Source: an uncultured Candidatus Melainabacteria bacterium (GTDB taxonomy: Bacteria > Cyanobacteriota > Vampirovibrionia > Gastranaerophilales > Gastranaerophilaceae). From it: a stretch of 41,659 nt of DNA. The position numbers were made by a program, and so were the translations under genes. Shown here piece by piece: positions 1-7,322 of the stretch (positions are counted from its first letter, which is position 1; the number at the start of each line of letters is the position of its first letter). The stretch is from the NCBI GenBank assembly GCA_947090755.1, contig CAMUPF010000015.1, positions 1 to 41,659 of the forward strand, given 5' to 3'. The notes below the pieces were generated by a model. The model was not told the DNA's origin. It saw only the letters and a list, made by a program, of their open reading frames with translations, and made no database searches.

Positions 1-11
1 CCCCCCCCCCC
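1..11. repeat. C homopolymer (11 bases seen) at the window edge, beside prepilin copy 1
   Basis: The window opens with 11 consecutive C, immediately upstream of the conserved prepilin N-terminus of copy 1; its full length is unknown because it touches the edge. In the copy 1 frame it reads as a short proline run. Copies 2 and 3 carry a run of 12 or 11 G at the corresponding place on their coding strand; here the coding strand carries C, so this leader is not a simple duplicate of theirs. Confidence 0.8.
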
Positions 12-966
12 TCTCTTAACCGGCTTCACAATGGCGGAAATATTGTTGTCGTTGACAATAATCGGCGTAGTTGCAGCCATAACTTTACCGTCATTGACCG
101 GCAATATTAACGAAAGAACTTGGAACACACAACGAAAAGCACTTTATGCAAGATTTTCTCAAGGTTTGGCTTTAATGCCATCTTTAAGCGGATATGGAAC
201 TTATCAGCTTGCTGACGAAGCAACATCGACAAGCGCCGTCGACACAGCCGCTGAAACTTTTGTTACTGAAGGTTTATCTAAAGTTATTAAAATTAACAAC
301 ATTTGTGACCACGAGCACCTAGAAGATTGCGGTATCGTTGCTTCTTACACAAATATGGTCGGAAGTGTCAATTCTTGGCCGACTAAGCTGTCTGAACTAA
401 ATAGTATGTTTACAGGTACTTTTAGCAATGCTACGGGCAGTTACACAAATCCCCAAAAAGATATAGACACCAGGGCCGCCGCGTTTGAAACTCAAAACGG
501 AGAATCTATCGCGGTTTATTATAATCCCCAGTGTCAAAGCGATATGCAAGAAACTGCTACGCATATTATTCAACCCAAAATGTGTGCTAACTTTATTTAT
601 GATTTAAACGGTAATAAAGGCCCAAATACCGTTGGTAAAGATATTGGTTTTATTACGGCGCTGTATCCTTCTGATTCTGTTGTCGTTGCGCCAGTACCGA
701 CGCAACAGAATTTAACCAATACACACACCCAAACTCAAGCTACAGAAGCTTGTACAAGGATGGATTCCGAACTTAGAGTGCCAAATAAACATGAATTAGC
801 AGCGATGTTTTACAACAAGGATTTAATTGGTGGTTTATCAGGCAGTGCATATTGGTCAAATACAATCTTTTCACCGGATAAAGCTTGGGGTATAGATTTC
901 AATATTGGAAATATGGGCCCTATTGCACGAGATAATGGACGTTGGATACGCTGCGTCAAAAGATAA
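1..966 (+). CDS. Type IV prepilin-like protein with C-terminal Lcl_C/DUF1566-like domain, copy 1 (5' end missing)
   Basis: Surface or periplasmic fibre subunit of the type IV pilin/type II secretion pseudopilin class. The frame is open from base 1. The first ATG at 31 lies inside the conserved class III signal (G, then FTMAE with Glu at +5), so the true start is upstream of the window. A hydrophobic helix (EILLSLTIIGVVAAITLPSL) follows. The mature part carries six cysteines, a Ca-site-like DLNGNKGPNTVGKDIGF stretch and a C-terminal domain with PNKHELAAMFYNKDLIGG, YWSN and a final IRCVKR, as in Lcl_C/DUF1566 proteins. Paralogues lie at 12948, 38035 and 41523. The last ~26 residues align without gaps to the paralogues but differ at most positions. 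The exact function (adhesive minor pilin or pseudopilin) is inference. Confidence 0.85.
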   Translation, partial: PPPPLLTGFTMAEILLSLTIIGVVAAITLPSLTGNINERTWNTQRKALYARFSQGLALMPSLSGYGTYQLADEATSTSAVDTAAETFVTEGLSKVIKINNICDHEHLEDCGIVASYTNMVGSVNSWPTKLSELNSMFTGTFSNATGSYTNPQKDIDTRAAAFETQNGESIAVYYNPQCQSDMQETATHIIQPKMCANFIYDLNGNKGPNTVGKDIGFITALYPSDSVVVAPVPTQQNLTNTHTQTQATEACTRMDSELRVPNKHELAAMFYNKDLIGGLSGSAYWSNTIFSPDKAWGIDFNIGNMGPIARDNGRWIRCVKR

Positions 967-980
967 AACTTAATATTTCG

Positions 981-1054
981 TTACAAATAACCTATTTGCA
1001 TGTCAATATTTGTTCTCAAAAAAACTTTATATACATGTAATAGGTTATTTGTAA
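981..1054. repeat. Perfect 16-bp inverted repeat with 42-bp spacer
   Basis: TTACAAATAACCTATT at 981-996 is repeated exactly in reverse complement at 1039-1054, and ACATGT-like bases flank the inner side of each arm. It sits between the copy 1 stop and the next gene. It could be a long hairpin ending the pilin transcript, a cruciform, or the remnant of a small inverted-repeat element. The tail after the right arm is not T-rich on the plus strand, so it is not a standard terminator. Confidence 0.7.
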
Positions 1055-1076
1055 TTGAAAAAGTAGGTTGGTCAAA

Positions 1077-1499
1077 ATGATTGGTGAATTGTATACTCCT
1101 CCAATGCACAGAGATTTAATATCGTCAGGCATGATGATGCCGTTTGAATTTGACCCGACAATGATGGGAATGGGTTCAATGTACGGCGGAATGGGTATGG
1201 GTATGTATAATACCAATTATCTTGGCGGCGTAAGTTTGAAACCAAGACTCGATCGGGATACTGTTAATATTATTCATAAAAAAGATGCTGAAGCCAAATC
1301 TAATATGCTTAATTTTGCAAAACTTGCACTTGGTGTTGTAGGTTTAAGTGTTTTGAGCGGGCTTTTCAAAGGTAAAAAGACCCCGTGGTACAATAAACTA
1401 GGTAACTGGACAAGTTCCCATGTTCCTGCGAGACCTGTTGGCTCTAAGACATGGTATAAACCGTGGACATGGTTGAATAAGTCTGCCCCTACACCTTAG
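1077..1499 (+). CDS. Hypothetical Met/Gly-rich protein with one hydrophobic segment
   Basis: I do not recognise this family. The 140-residue product has an N-terminal half rich in Met and Gly (MMMPFEF, then MGMGSMYGGMGMGMY), a basic linker, one hydrophobic segment (LALGVVGLSVLSGLF) and a Trp/Lys-rich tail with three Trp. It could be a membrane-anchored small protein, but neither signal peptide nor catalytic motif is visible. The ATG at 1077 has an upstream TAGG; an in-frame TTG at 1068 is an alternative start. It stands alone between an inverted repeat and the yajQ promoter. Confidence 0.65.
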   Translation: MIGELYTPPMHRDLISSGMMMPFEFDPTMMGMGSMYGGMGMGMYNTNYLGGVSLKPRLDRDTVNIIHKKDAEAKSNMLNFAKLALGVVGLSVLSGLFKGKKTPWYNKLGNWTSSHVPARPVGSKTWYKPWTWLNKSAPTP

Positions 1500-1512
1500 T
1501 AAATTTTTATGT

Positions 1513-1518
1513 TATAAT
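1513..1518 (+). promoter_or_regulatory. Extended -10 element of yajQ
   Basis: TATAAT preceded by TG one base upstream (TGTTATAAT) lies 33 bases before the yajQ start; an SD (AAGGGGG) follows at about 1535-1541. No clear -35 is seen, which fits an extended -10 promoter. Confidence 0.55.
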
Positions 1519-1550
1519 CCCTGAAGGTAAAAGTTAAGGGGGTTATACTT

Positions 1551-2051
1551 ATGGCAAAAGATTGCAGTTTTGATATTGTGTCAGAATTCGACAGACAGGA
1601 ACTTGTCAACGCGGTTGATCAGGTTAAAAGAGATGTTGCGTCACGTTTTGACTTAAAAGATTCCGGTTCTGAAATTGATTTGGACGCGGATAAAGAGATT
1701 GTTGTTACAACAAAAGATGATATGAAATTGCGTAATATTTATGATATTTTGCAGTCAAAAATCAGCAAACGCGGTTTGAATATCAGAATTCTTGACCCGC
1801 AGCCGGTGGAAAATGCACTGGGCGGTAACGTAAGACAGGTTTATAAACTTAAAAAAGGTTTGACACAGGAACTGGCTAAAAAAATTGTTGCTGACATTAA
1901 AGATTTAAAAATCAAAGTTCAAGCGTCAATTCAGGGCGATCAGGTTCGTGTTTCCGGCAAAGATAAAGATGATTTGCAGGCGGTTATCAAGGCGCTGCGT
2001 GAAAACGAAGCGAAATACGATTACCCGTTGCAATTCACAAATTACAGATAG
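1551..2051 (+). CDS. yajQ: YajQ family nucleotide-binding protein
   Basis: The 166-residue product matches the YajQ/UPF0234 family in length and pattern. It starts with CSFDIVSEFDRQELVNAVDQ, then has RFDLKDSGSEI and the C-terminal VRVSGKDKDDLQAVI. Members are small cytoplasmic proteins with two RNP-like folds; some bind cyclic di-GMP and act as regulators, and others bind RNA or nucleotides. Which role applies here cannot be read from sequence. It has its own promoter and SD and is a single-gene unit ending before a convergent terminator. Start choice is secure because the SD spacing and family N-terminus agree. Confidence 0.95.
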   Translation: MAKDCSFDIVSEFDRQELVNAVDQVKRDVASRFDLKDSGSEIDLDADKEIVVTTKDDMKLRNIYDILQSKISKRGLNIRILDPQPVENALGGNVRQVYKLKKGLTQELAKKIVADIKDLKIKVQASIQGDQVRVSGKDKDDLQAVIKALRENEAKYDYPLQFTNYR

Positions 2052-2145
2052 GCGGTGTAACCGCCCCTCTTAAAGGGTTAATTGTCCGGAGGTAACGCTT
2101 GATATTTCTATATTAGTATCTGACGGAAACCATATATAAACTATT

Positions 2146-2171
2146 AAAAGCCACGTTATGCGTGGCTTTTT
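2146..2171. terminator. Bidirectional terminator between yajQ and rdgB
   Basis: AAAAGCCACG and its complement flank a short loop and end in a T run on both strands. The rdgB stop codon lies in the loop, so the hairpin serves the minus-strand operon and can also stop yajQ transcripts. A second hairpin (GGCGGT/ACCGCC) sits just after the yajQ stop without a T tail. Confidence 0.85.
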
Positions 2172-2749
2172 AAGTATTCAATAATTTTTTTTAGTGCGTT
2201 TGCGCGGTGGGAAATAGTGTTTTTTTCAATGTCTGACATTTGCGCAAGTGTGATTTTTTCAGGGTTGTTTTCATCAGGAATAAATATCGGGTCAAATCCA
2301 AAACCGTTGGTACCCGCGCGATTTAATGCGATTTCACCGTGGCACTCACCAAGTTCTACGGTAAGGATTTTGCCGTTTTCATCCAGTAAAGTCATTGCAC
2401 AGACAAATTTTGCGCGGCGATTGGTTTTGCTCTTCATTTCACCGAGTAATTTTTCGATTTTTTCGTCCTGAGTGTCAGCGTAACGTGCTGAGTGTAGCCC
2501 CGGGCGTCCGTCAAGCGCTTCCACACAAAGACCGGAATCGTCTGCAAGTGTCATCATGCCGGTTAATTTGTTGGCTTCGCGTGCTTTGATTAAAGAATTC
2601 GCCTCAAAAGTGGTGCCGTTTTCATCAGGGTCGAAAGGTTTTGGCGGGGTTGAAAATTCAATAAAATTCGCATCGCCTGTGACAAGTTCTGTAATCTCTC
2701 TTAATTCTTCTAATTTATGTGCATTTCCTGTTGCAAATGTTATTTTCAT
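2156..2749 (-). CDS. rdgB: XTP/dITP diphosphatase (RdgB/HAM1 family)
   Basis: House-cleaning enzyme that hydrolyses ITP, dITP and XTP to the monophosphates so that deaminated purines are not incorporated into DNA or RNA. The 197-residue product shows the family hallmarks: the N-terminal TFATGNAHKLEEL, the DDSGLCVEALDGRPG loop with substrate and metal residues, GFGFDPIF, and the terminal SHRANAL. It has a strong SD (GAGGTGAT directly before the ATG). It is the last gene of a trxA-uppS-rdgB unit and ends in the bidirectional terminator. Confidence 0.95.
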   Translation of the reverse strand: MKITFATGNAHKLEELREITELVTGDANFIEFSTPPKPFDPDENGTTFEANSLIKAREANKLTGMMTLADDSGLCVEALDGRPGLHSARYADTQDEKIEKLLGEMKSKTNRRAKFVCAMTLLDENGKILTVELGECHGEIALNRAGTNGFGFDPIFIPDENNPEKITLAQMSDIEKNTISHRANALKKIIEYLKSHA

Positions 2750-2802
2750 ATCACCTCAAATCTTTCGTGACCGTAAGCCAACAAGCCAAATATGGATGTC
2801 GC

Positions 2803-3522
2803 TCAGCGACCATAACGTCTTTGTCTATGTTCAAATTCCGTAATCGCCTCAGCGAGTTCTTCTTTCCCGAATTCAGGCCAAAACTTTTGCACTACAAGGA
2901 TTTCAGAATACGCAGCCTGCCAGAGAAGAAAATTAGAAATCCTTTTCTCTCCGCCGGTTCTAATTAGCAAATCGGGGTCTGGAATCCTTGCCGTGTAAAG
3001 GTTTTCAGTGATTAAGTCTTCTGTAATTTCTTTTTTGCCGCTGTCCACTATTTTTTGAAGTGCGTGAACGATTTCGGCGCGCGCACCGTAGTTGAACGCG
3101 ATTTGTAAATTGACACCCGTGTTATTTTGGGTGACTTCTACCGCGTTATTTAAAATTTCCTGCAATTTCGGGCTTAACTTTGTAGTGTCACCGATAAAGC
3201 TTATAACCACATTGTTTTCGTGCATTTCTGCAAGCTGGTTTTTAAGCGTTTCGCCCAACAAGTTCATCAAAAATTCGACTTCTTCGGGCTTACGGTTCCA
3301 ATTTTCGGTTGAAAACGCGTAAACTGTCAGGTATTTCACGCCAAAATCATCGCATGCGCGCATTGTCGCTTTTAATGCGTCAACGCCTTTTTTATGCCCG
3401 ACCATTGAAGGCAGGTTGCGCTCCTTTGCCCAGCGGCGGTTTCCGTCCATTATGACCGCAATATGTTTTAATCCGGTGGATTTTACCACCTCTTTTATTT
3501 TTTCATCTTCCAGCGTTAACAT
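2803..3522 (-). CDS. uppS: Isoprenyl transferase / undecaprenyl diphosphate synthase
   Basis: Cis-prenyltransferase that extends farnesyl diphosphate with isopentenyl units to undecaprenyl diphosphate, the lipid carrier for peptidoglycan and O-antigen. Visible motifs are the catalytic IMDGNRRWA near residues 24-32, GHKKGVDAL, YAFSTENWNR, and the IRTGGEKRISNFLLWQ block that binds the homoallylic substrate. The length of 239 residues is typical. It follows trxA by 3 bases, so the two are cotranscribed. A small GTCGCT/AGCGAC palindrome overlaps its stop codon. Confidence 0.96.
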   Translation of the reverse strand: MLTLEDEKIKEVVKSTGLKHIAVIMDGNRRWAKERNLPSMVGHKKGVDALKATMRACDDFGVKYLTVYAFSTENWNRKPEEVEFLMNLLGETLKNQLAEMHENNVVISFIGDTTKLSPKLQEILNNAVEVTQNNTGVNLQIAFNYGARAEIVHALQKIVDSGKKEITEDLITENLYTARIPDPDLLIRTGGEKRISNFLLWQAAYSEILVVQKFWPEFGKEELAEAITEFEHRQRRYGR

Positions 3523-3525
3523 TAT

Positions 3526-3852
3526 TTAGCCTATATGTTTCTCTATATTTGCGATAACAGTCGATTTAGGCACAAAACCTACCATTCTTTCAAGCGCTTT
3601 GCCGTCCTTGAAAATCAATACACTTGGCAGGCCGCTGATTGAATAATCCTTTGCAACTTTCATATTTTCATCTGTGTTAATTTTTACAAACTTGATTTTT
3701 TCGCCAAACTCGTTTGCAACTTCATCAAGCATAGGTGAAAGTTTTCTGCAAGGTGCACACCATGTTGCCCAGAAATCAACCATTACAGGAACATTGCAAT
3801 TCAAAACTTCCGTTTCAAAAGTTGAATCGTTTATTTCAATAGGTTTCGCCAT
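3526..3852 (-). CDS. trxA: Thioredoxin
   Basis: Cytoplasmic disulfide reductase with a single thioredoxin fold, 108 residues. The active site reads WCAPC, one residue different from the usual WCGPC; the cis-Pro motif GLPSVLIFKDG and the FVKINTDEN strand are present. The ATG at 3852 is preferred over an in-frame upstream ATG at 3945 because it has an SD (GGAG, 10 bases upstream) and gives the normal thioredoxin N-terminus. It heads the trxA-uppS-rdgB unit. Confidence 0.93.
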   Translation of the reverse strand: MAKPIEINDSTFETEVLNCNVPVMVDFWATWCAPCRKLSPMLDEVANEFGEKIKFVKINTDENMKVAKDYSISGLPSVLIFKDGKALERMVGFVPKSTVIANIEKHIG

Positions 3853-3882
3853 TTGTAAATCTCCTTTATTTCTGTTATATTT

Positions 3883-3907
3883 TAGCATAAATTTTGTTTT
3901 TATGCTA
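3883..3907. promoter_or_regulatory. Divergent promoter pair for trxA and the exonuclease, built on an inverted repeat
   Basis: TAGCATAAA and TTTATGCTA form a 9-bp inverted repeat with a 7-base centre. On each strand the outward arm creates an extended -10 (TGCTAAAAT leftward, TGCTATTAT rightward), and each arm can act as -35 for the opposite promoter at about 17 bp. The two promoters therefore occupy the same DNA, which may make them compete. Confidence 0.55.
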
Positions 3908-3938
3908 TTATTAGTGGGTAATTCAATTGGATATAAAT

Positions 3939-4865
3939 ATGGCAAGAAAAAAAGTAATTGAGATTGTTTTAGATACCGAAACCACAGGTTTGGATTTTAC
4001 AAGAGAGAGATTAGTTGAATTCGCTGCAGTTAGGCTTGAAAACGGCAAGATTAAAGATGAGTTTCAAACCTTAATTAATCCTGAGCAGCACATAAGAAAA
4101 TCAAGTATTGCGATTCACGGCATAACACAGGAAATGGTTGCTGACGCACCAACCGAAGCCGAAGCAATGCCAAAAATTATGGAATTTATCGGCGATTACC
4201 CGATAGTCGCTCATAACGCAATTTTTGACTATTCCTTCCTTAATGAGGCTTCAAAACGGGTTTTCGGAAAGGAACTTGAAAACCCCAGAATTGATTCACA
4301 ACAAATGTTCAGGGAGTGTTTTCCGGATTTGGAATCACACGGGCTTGACGCTTTAAGTAAAAAGTTCTCGGTGGAATTGATTAACCATCACCGTGCAATG
4401 GCTGACACTATGGCGCTTGCGCTTTCTTATCCGAAACTTAAAAAACTTTTTAACCAGAAATACAACTGGGAAATGAAACAGCTTGAAAACGTTGAATATC
4501 TTTTTGAAAGATATTTGCGTATTCAAAACACGGTTACAACCTTGCAGTCAGAATTGCAGGACTTGAAATCCGTGTTCAAAATCTATTTTGAAGAAGGCGG
4601 TACGCCAATCGTTTCACAAACAGGCGAAACCTTGACCTACGCTTCAAAACAGTCCTTCGGTTATGATTTTGATAAAGTGAAAGATGTTCTTATTGAAGTG
4701 GGCGCTTTATCAAAAGCAATCAAACTAAACAACGGATTTTTAGACAGACTCGCTCACGGCCACGGGCTTACAGACGAGCAAAAAGACATCCTTTGCAGCG
4801 CAAGGCTGGAAGTATCAGAAAACAGAAATGTACAAGTAATAAAGGCGAACAATTATGGCAAGTAA
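3939..4865 (+). CDS. DEDDh 3'-5' exonuclease (DnaQ/PolC epsilon-like) with extra C-terminal domain
   Basis: Exonuclease domain at about residues 5-170: LDTETTG (Exo I), the HGITQEMV and VAHNAIFDYSFL (Exo II) stretches, and HRAMADTMAL (Exo III, DEDDh type). The remaining ~130 residues contain a probable coiled coil around VTTLQSELQDL and an unrecognised tail. Stand-alone proteins of this kind are linked to proofreading or repair. The ATG at 3939 is preferred; an in-frame TTG at 3927 is possible. The stop overlaps the start of the transporter gene by 11 bases, suggesting translational coupling, although the functional link is not obvious. Confidence 0.88.
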   Translation: MARKKVIEIVLDTETTGLDFTRERLVEFAAVRLENGKIKDEFQTLINPEQHIRKSSIAIHGITQEMVADAPTEAEAMPKIMEFIGDYPIVAHNAIFDYSFLNEASKRVFGKELENPRIDSQQMFRECFPDLESHGLDALSKKFSVELINHHRAMADTMALALSYPKLKKLFNQKYNWEMKQLENVEYLFERYLRIQNTVTTLQSELQDLKSVFKIYFEEGGTPIVSQTGETLTYASKQSFGYDFDKVKDVLIEVGALSKAIKLNNGFLDRLAHGHGLTDEQKDILCSARLEVSENRNVQVIKANNYGK

Positions 4866-6231
4866 ATTTTTTGAATTTTTTAAGGAACCGCCGTCACAAC
4901 CGGTAATTGAAGACAAAGCAAAAGTCGACAGTATGTATGCTCACTGGAGATGGAGAATATTTTATTCTTGCTTTATCGGCTACACAGTGTTTTATCTTTG
5001 TAAGAAAAACATCGCGGTAGCGCTTCCGGGGTTGAGTGAGGAATTTAACTTCACTAACACCGAACTTGGTTTATTAGGCAGTTCACTCTATTTGACTTAC
5101 GGTATCGGTAAATTTGTAAACGGTGTTTTGGCTGATGGCTCTGACGTTAGAAAATTTTTACCGACAGCTCTGATTATGACAGCAATCGCAAACCTTTGCT
5201 TTGCACTGTCAGCAGTTTTCATCACTCCGGGTGAATTTACGTTCTTCGGACTTCCGACAAACACCATTATCCTCTGGTTATTCGTATTCTTCTGGGGCGC
5301 AAGCGGATGGTTCCAATCAGCAGGCTTCCCTGCTGTTGCAAAAAGTTTGACCTACTGGTATTCAAACTCTGAACGCGGAACTAAATGGTCATTATGGTCT
5401 TGCTCTCACCAGATGGGAACATTCCTGAGTGTAATCGTTTCAGGCTTTTTGGTTGCACACTACGGATGGAGAATGGCATTTTTCGTACCGGGTACAATTG
5501 CAATCCTTGTTGCAATCTGGTTATACAACAGATTAAGAGATAAACCGCAGTCACTCGGACTTCCTGACGTCGAATCTTACCGTGAAGAAGTTTCTGTGAA
5601 AAAAGATGCAGGCTGCGAAGTTGATAACAGAAGCTATCTTGAAGTTTTCAAAGAAAACATTTTATTCAACAAAACAATCTGGCTTCTTGCAATCGCTTAC
5701 GTATTCGTTTACGTAATCCGATTCGGCGCAGAAGACTGGATGATAAAATACCTTAGCGAAGCTAAAGCTAACAGCCTTGAACTGGCTTCATTGAAATTAA
5801 GTTCATTGCCGCTGGTTGGTATTGCAGGTACAGTATGCGCGGGCGTTATTTCAGACAAAGTTTTCAAAGGCAAACGTGCACCTGTTAACCTTATTTATTT
5901 AATCGGTGTTGTAGTTTGTTTGGTGTTGTTAAGATTCAACACAATCAGCACACTTGACTTTGTACTTATCGGCTTGCTCGGTGCGTTCACATACGGCCCG
6001 CAAATGATGATTGGTGGACTTTGCGCGGTAGAAAGTAGCTCTAAAAAAGTAGCGTCAGCCGCAACAGGTTTTACAGGAACCTTCGGTTATGTAGGTGCTG
6101 TTCTCTCTGCAACAGGTACAGGCTTTATGGTTGATAAATTCGGCTGGAACGGCGCGTTGTCATTCTGGATTGCTTCCGCTGTAATCTGTATTATAATTTG
6201 CGTAATGCTCTGGCAGAATGAGAAAAAATAG
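4855..6231 (+). CDS. OPA-family MFS transporter (organophosphate:phosphate antiporter, GlpT/UhpT/PgtP-like)
   Basis: Inner-membrane antiporter of the major facilitator superfamily with about 12 hydrophobic segments in 458 residues. The N-terminal YTVFYLCKKNIAVALPGL and GLLGSSLYLTYGIGKFVNGVLAD are characteristic of the organophosphate:phosphate antiporter family, as is WSLWSCSHQMG in the middle. Family members import glycerol-3-phosphate, hexose phosphates or phosphoglycerate in exchange for Pi; the substrate cannot be decided here, and UhpC-like sensing is also possible. It overlaps the upstream exonuclease gene by 11 bases and ends 35 bases before a terminator. Confidence 0.9.
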   Translation: MASKFFEFFKEPPSQPVIEDKAKVDSMYAHWRWRIFYSCFIGYTVFYLCKKNIAVALPGLSEEFNFTNTELGLLGSSLYLTYGIGKFVNGVLADGSDVRKFLPTALIMTAIANLCFALSAVFITPGEFTFFGLPTNTIILWLFVFFWGASGWFQSAGFPAVAKSLTYWYSNSERGTKWSLWSCSHQMGTFLSVIVSGFLVAHYGWRMAFFVPGTIAILVAIWLYNRLRDKPQSLGLPDVESYREEVSVKKDAGCEVDNRSYLEVFKENILFNKTIWLLAIAYVFVYVIRFGAEDWMIKYLSEAKANSLELASLKLSSLPLVGIAGTVCAGVISDKVFKGKRAPVNLIYLIGVVVCLVLLRFNTISTLDFVLIGLLGAFTYGPQMMIGGLCAVESSSKKVASAATGFTGTFGYVGAVLSATGTGFMVDKFGWNGALSFWIASAVICIIICVMLWQNEKK

Positions 6232-6265
6232 TCGACTGAGTCGACAACCATAATTGGTTGGTAAA

Positions 6266-6294
6266 AAAGGTGGGGATTTAAACCCGCCTTTTTT
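6266..6294 (+). terminator. Terminator of the exonuclease-transporter unit
   Basis: AAGGTGGG pairs with CCCGCCTT (one G-U pair) around an A/T loop and is followed by six T on the plus strand. Confidence 0.75.
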
Positions 6295-6301
6295 GTCCGA
6301 G

Positions 6302-6415
6302 AAAGACTCGCGATAAGGAACGTGAGTGAGTCTTTTGAGTGGCGTATTAGACAGCGGAGTCGCGGGTTGGCTTGCGTGAGCAGGACAAGCAGGCGACGGA
6401 GAACTGCTTTTAATG
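6302..6415 (+). repeat. Interspersed repeat, copy A
   Basis: A hairpin (AAAGACTC/GAGTCTTT, 6302-6335) is followed by a block that closely matches the sequence at 16751-16828: GAGTGGCGTATTAGACAGCG, a GC-rich middle ending in GCAGGCGACGGAG, and AACTGCTTTTA. The two copies start with hairpins of different sequence but the same layout. Core motifs (TGAGCAGGACAAGCAGGCG) also resemble the elements at 13908-14079 and 35100-35170. It is much richer in GC than its surroundings and no protein is supported in it. Confidence 0.7.
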
Positions 6416-6418
6416 TGC

Positions 6419-6600
6419 AAAAAAAAAACTCTATCTTAGATAGAGCTTTGGAATCTGTTTTTTAATTCCTCATGTGTGTGTAGAAGGTTAGTGTGTAGTA
6501 GGTAGTGTGTGTTAGTTTGTATATCTCGTGTTAATTTAATGCGTTTGTCGTTTTGTCTTTTGTGTTATGTCTTACATATTAATAAAGTATTTTTGATGTA
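6419..6600 (-). ncRNA. Candidate small RNA or orphan leader ending in a strong terminator
   Basis: This 180-base stretch has no credible gene. On the minus strand it is AC-rich and low in structure (runs of ACACAC, CTACCTACTACAC) and ends in the hairpin CTCTATCT/AGATAGAG followed by ten T (6419-6445). AT-rich, -10-like sequences (TTAATATG) lie upstream near 6580-6600. Because RloB upstream already has its own terminator at 6642-6675, this terminator needs another transcript, which suggests an independent small RNA. The only reading frame next to the terminator is three codons. The 5' end is a guess. Confidence 0.35.
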
Positions 6601-6641
6601 TATAATTGCTATATACACCTTATTTCTTTACAATTCGTTAC

Positions 6642-6675
6642 AAAAGCTCTCATATAGATTATATGGGAGCTCTTT
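6642..6675 (-). terminator. Terminator of the ATPase-RloB unit
   Basis: On the minus strand AGCTCCCATAT pairs with ATATGAGAGCT (one G-U pair) around a 4-base loop and is followed by four T. It lies 25 bases after the RloB stop. Confidence 0.65.
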
Positions 6676-6700
6676 ATGTAAATAGTGGAATTAATCGGAA

Positions 6701-7312
6701 TTATTTTTTATATTGATTTAATAGTTCAACGAGTTCAAATACATTTGTTGAGGGGTTATTTTTTTCAGGATTATTTTTTTCATATGATGATAATAGTCGT
6801 TTAGCATTTTTAATTGCTGTATTTTGTTTGGGCAAAAGTTTTTGATACATATCTTGTGAATTTTTCTTATATTTTTCATTAAGATATTCAGAAAGTTTTG
6901 TTTTATATTGTTTTCTGCTTATTGCTGTATCATGATAATTAAAATGTAATAAATACCAGAGTTCAAATGCTTCATTTGAATAAACAATTTTGATTTTTGG
7001 ATATTTTTTTATCAATTTAAATGCACGGTTAAAATTCTGTTTTTTAAAACTATCACGGTCAAAGACACACCAAACCTGTTCATAATCTTTTTGGCGTGAA
7101 ATAGCTTCTTCAACGATAGTATCTGTATTTGAGCCCAGTCCGTCTATGAATATGTTATGAAGTTTAAAATCTTTTTGAAACCCATTAAAATATAATGGTT
7201 CCGTTTTTTCACCTTCACATAGAATTAAGATTCTATCGGGCATATTTTTTTGTTTGCTTTCGCGTTTTTCTTTTAACAATTTTTCCTTTTTAAATAAATC
7301 ATCCGTGCCCAT
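6701..7312 (-). CDS. RloB-family TOPRIM-like protein (AbiLii-like), likely phage defence
   Basis: The 203-residue product matches the RloB family. LILCEGEKTEPLYFNGF carries the conserved glutamate motif and VWCVFDRDSF the DxD motif, together a TOPRIM-like metal site expected in nucleases. SNEAFELWYLLHFNY is the other conserved RloB block. RloB proteins pair with an SMC/ABC-like AAA ATPase, as here: the ATPase gene ends 10 bases upstream and an SD (GAGGT) precedes the ATG. The same pairing occurs in the lactococcal abortive infection system AbiL and in rloA-rloB beside restriction loci. The defence role is inferred from family and gene pairing. Confidence 0.85.
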   Translation of the reverse strand: MGTDDLFKKEKLLKEKRESKQKNMPDRILILCEGEKTEPLYFNGFQKDFKLHNIFIDGLGSNTDTIVEEAISRQKDYEQVWCVFDRDSFKKQNFNRAFKLIKKYPKIKIVYSNEAFELWYLLHFNYHDTAISRKQYKTKLSEYLNEKYKKNSQDMYQKLLPKQNTAIKNAKRLLSSYEKNNPEKNNPSTNVFELVELLNQYKK

Positions 7313-7322
7313 AATACCTCTT

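Noticed and set aside
1016-1216. Minus-strand open frame with Ile/Pro-rich product
   Set aside because: It is the complement of the Met/Gly-rich part of the gene at 1077-1499 and has no SD.
2090-2120. GGAGGTAAC SD-like sequence after yajQ
   Set aside because: The only following frame (TTG) stops after five codons; it may be a decayed gene start.
3853-3945. Long N-terminus of thioredoxin from 3945
   Set aside because: It would run through the divergent promoter region, and the ATG at 3852 has an SD and gives the normal protein.
6160-6420. Minus-strand open frame of 86 codons
   Set aside because: It covers the transporter 3' end, the terminator and repeat copy A; there is no SD or family resemblance.
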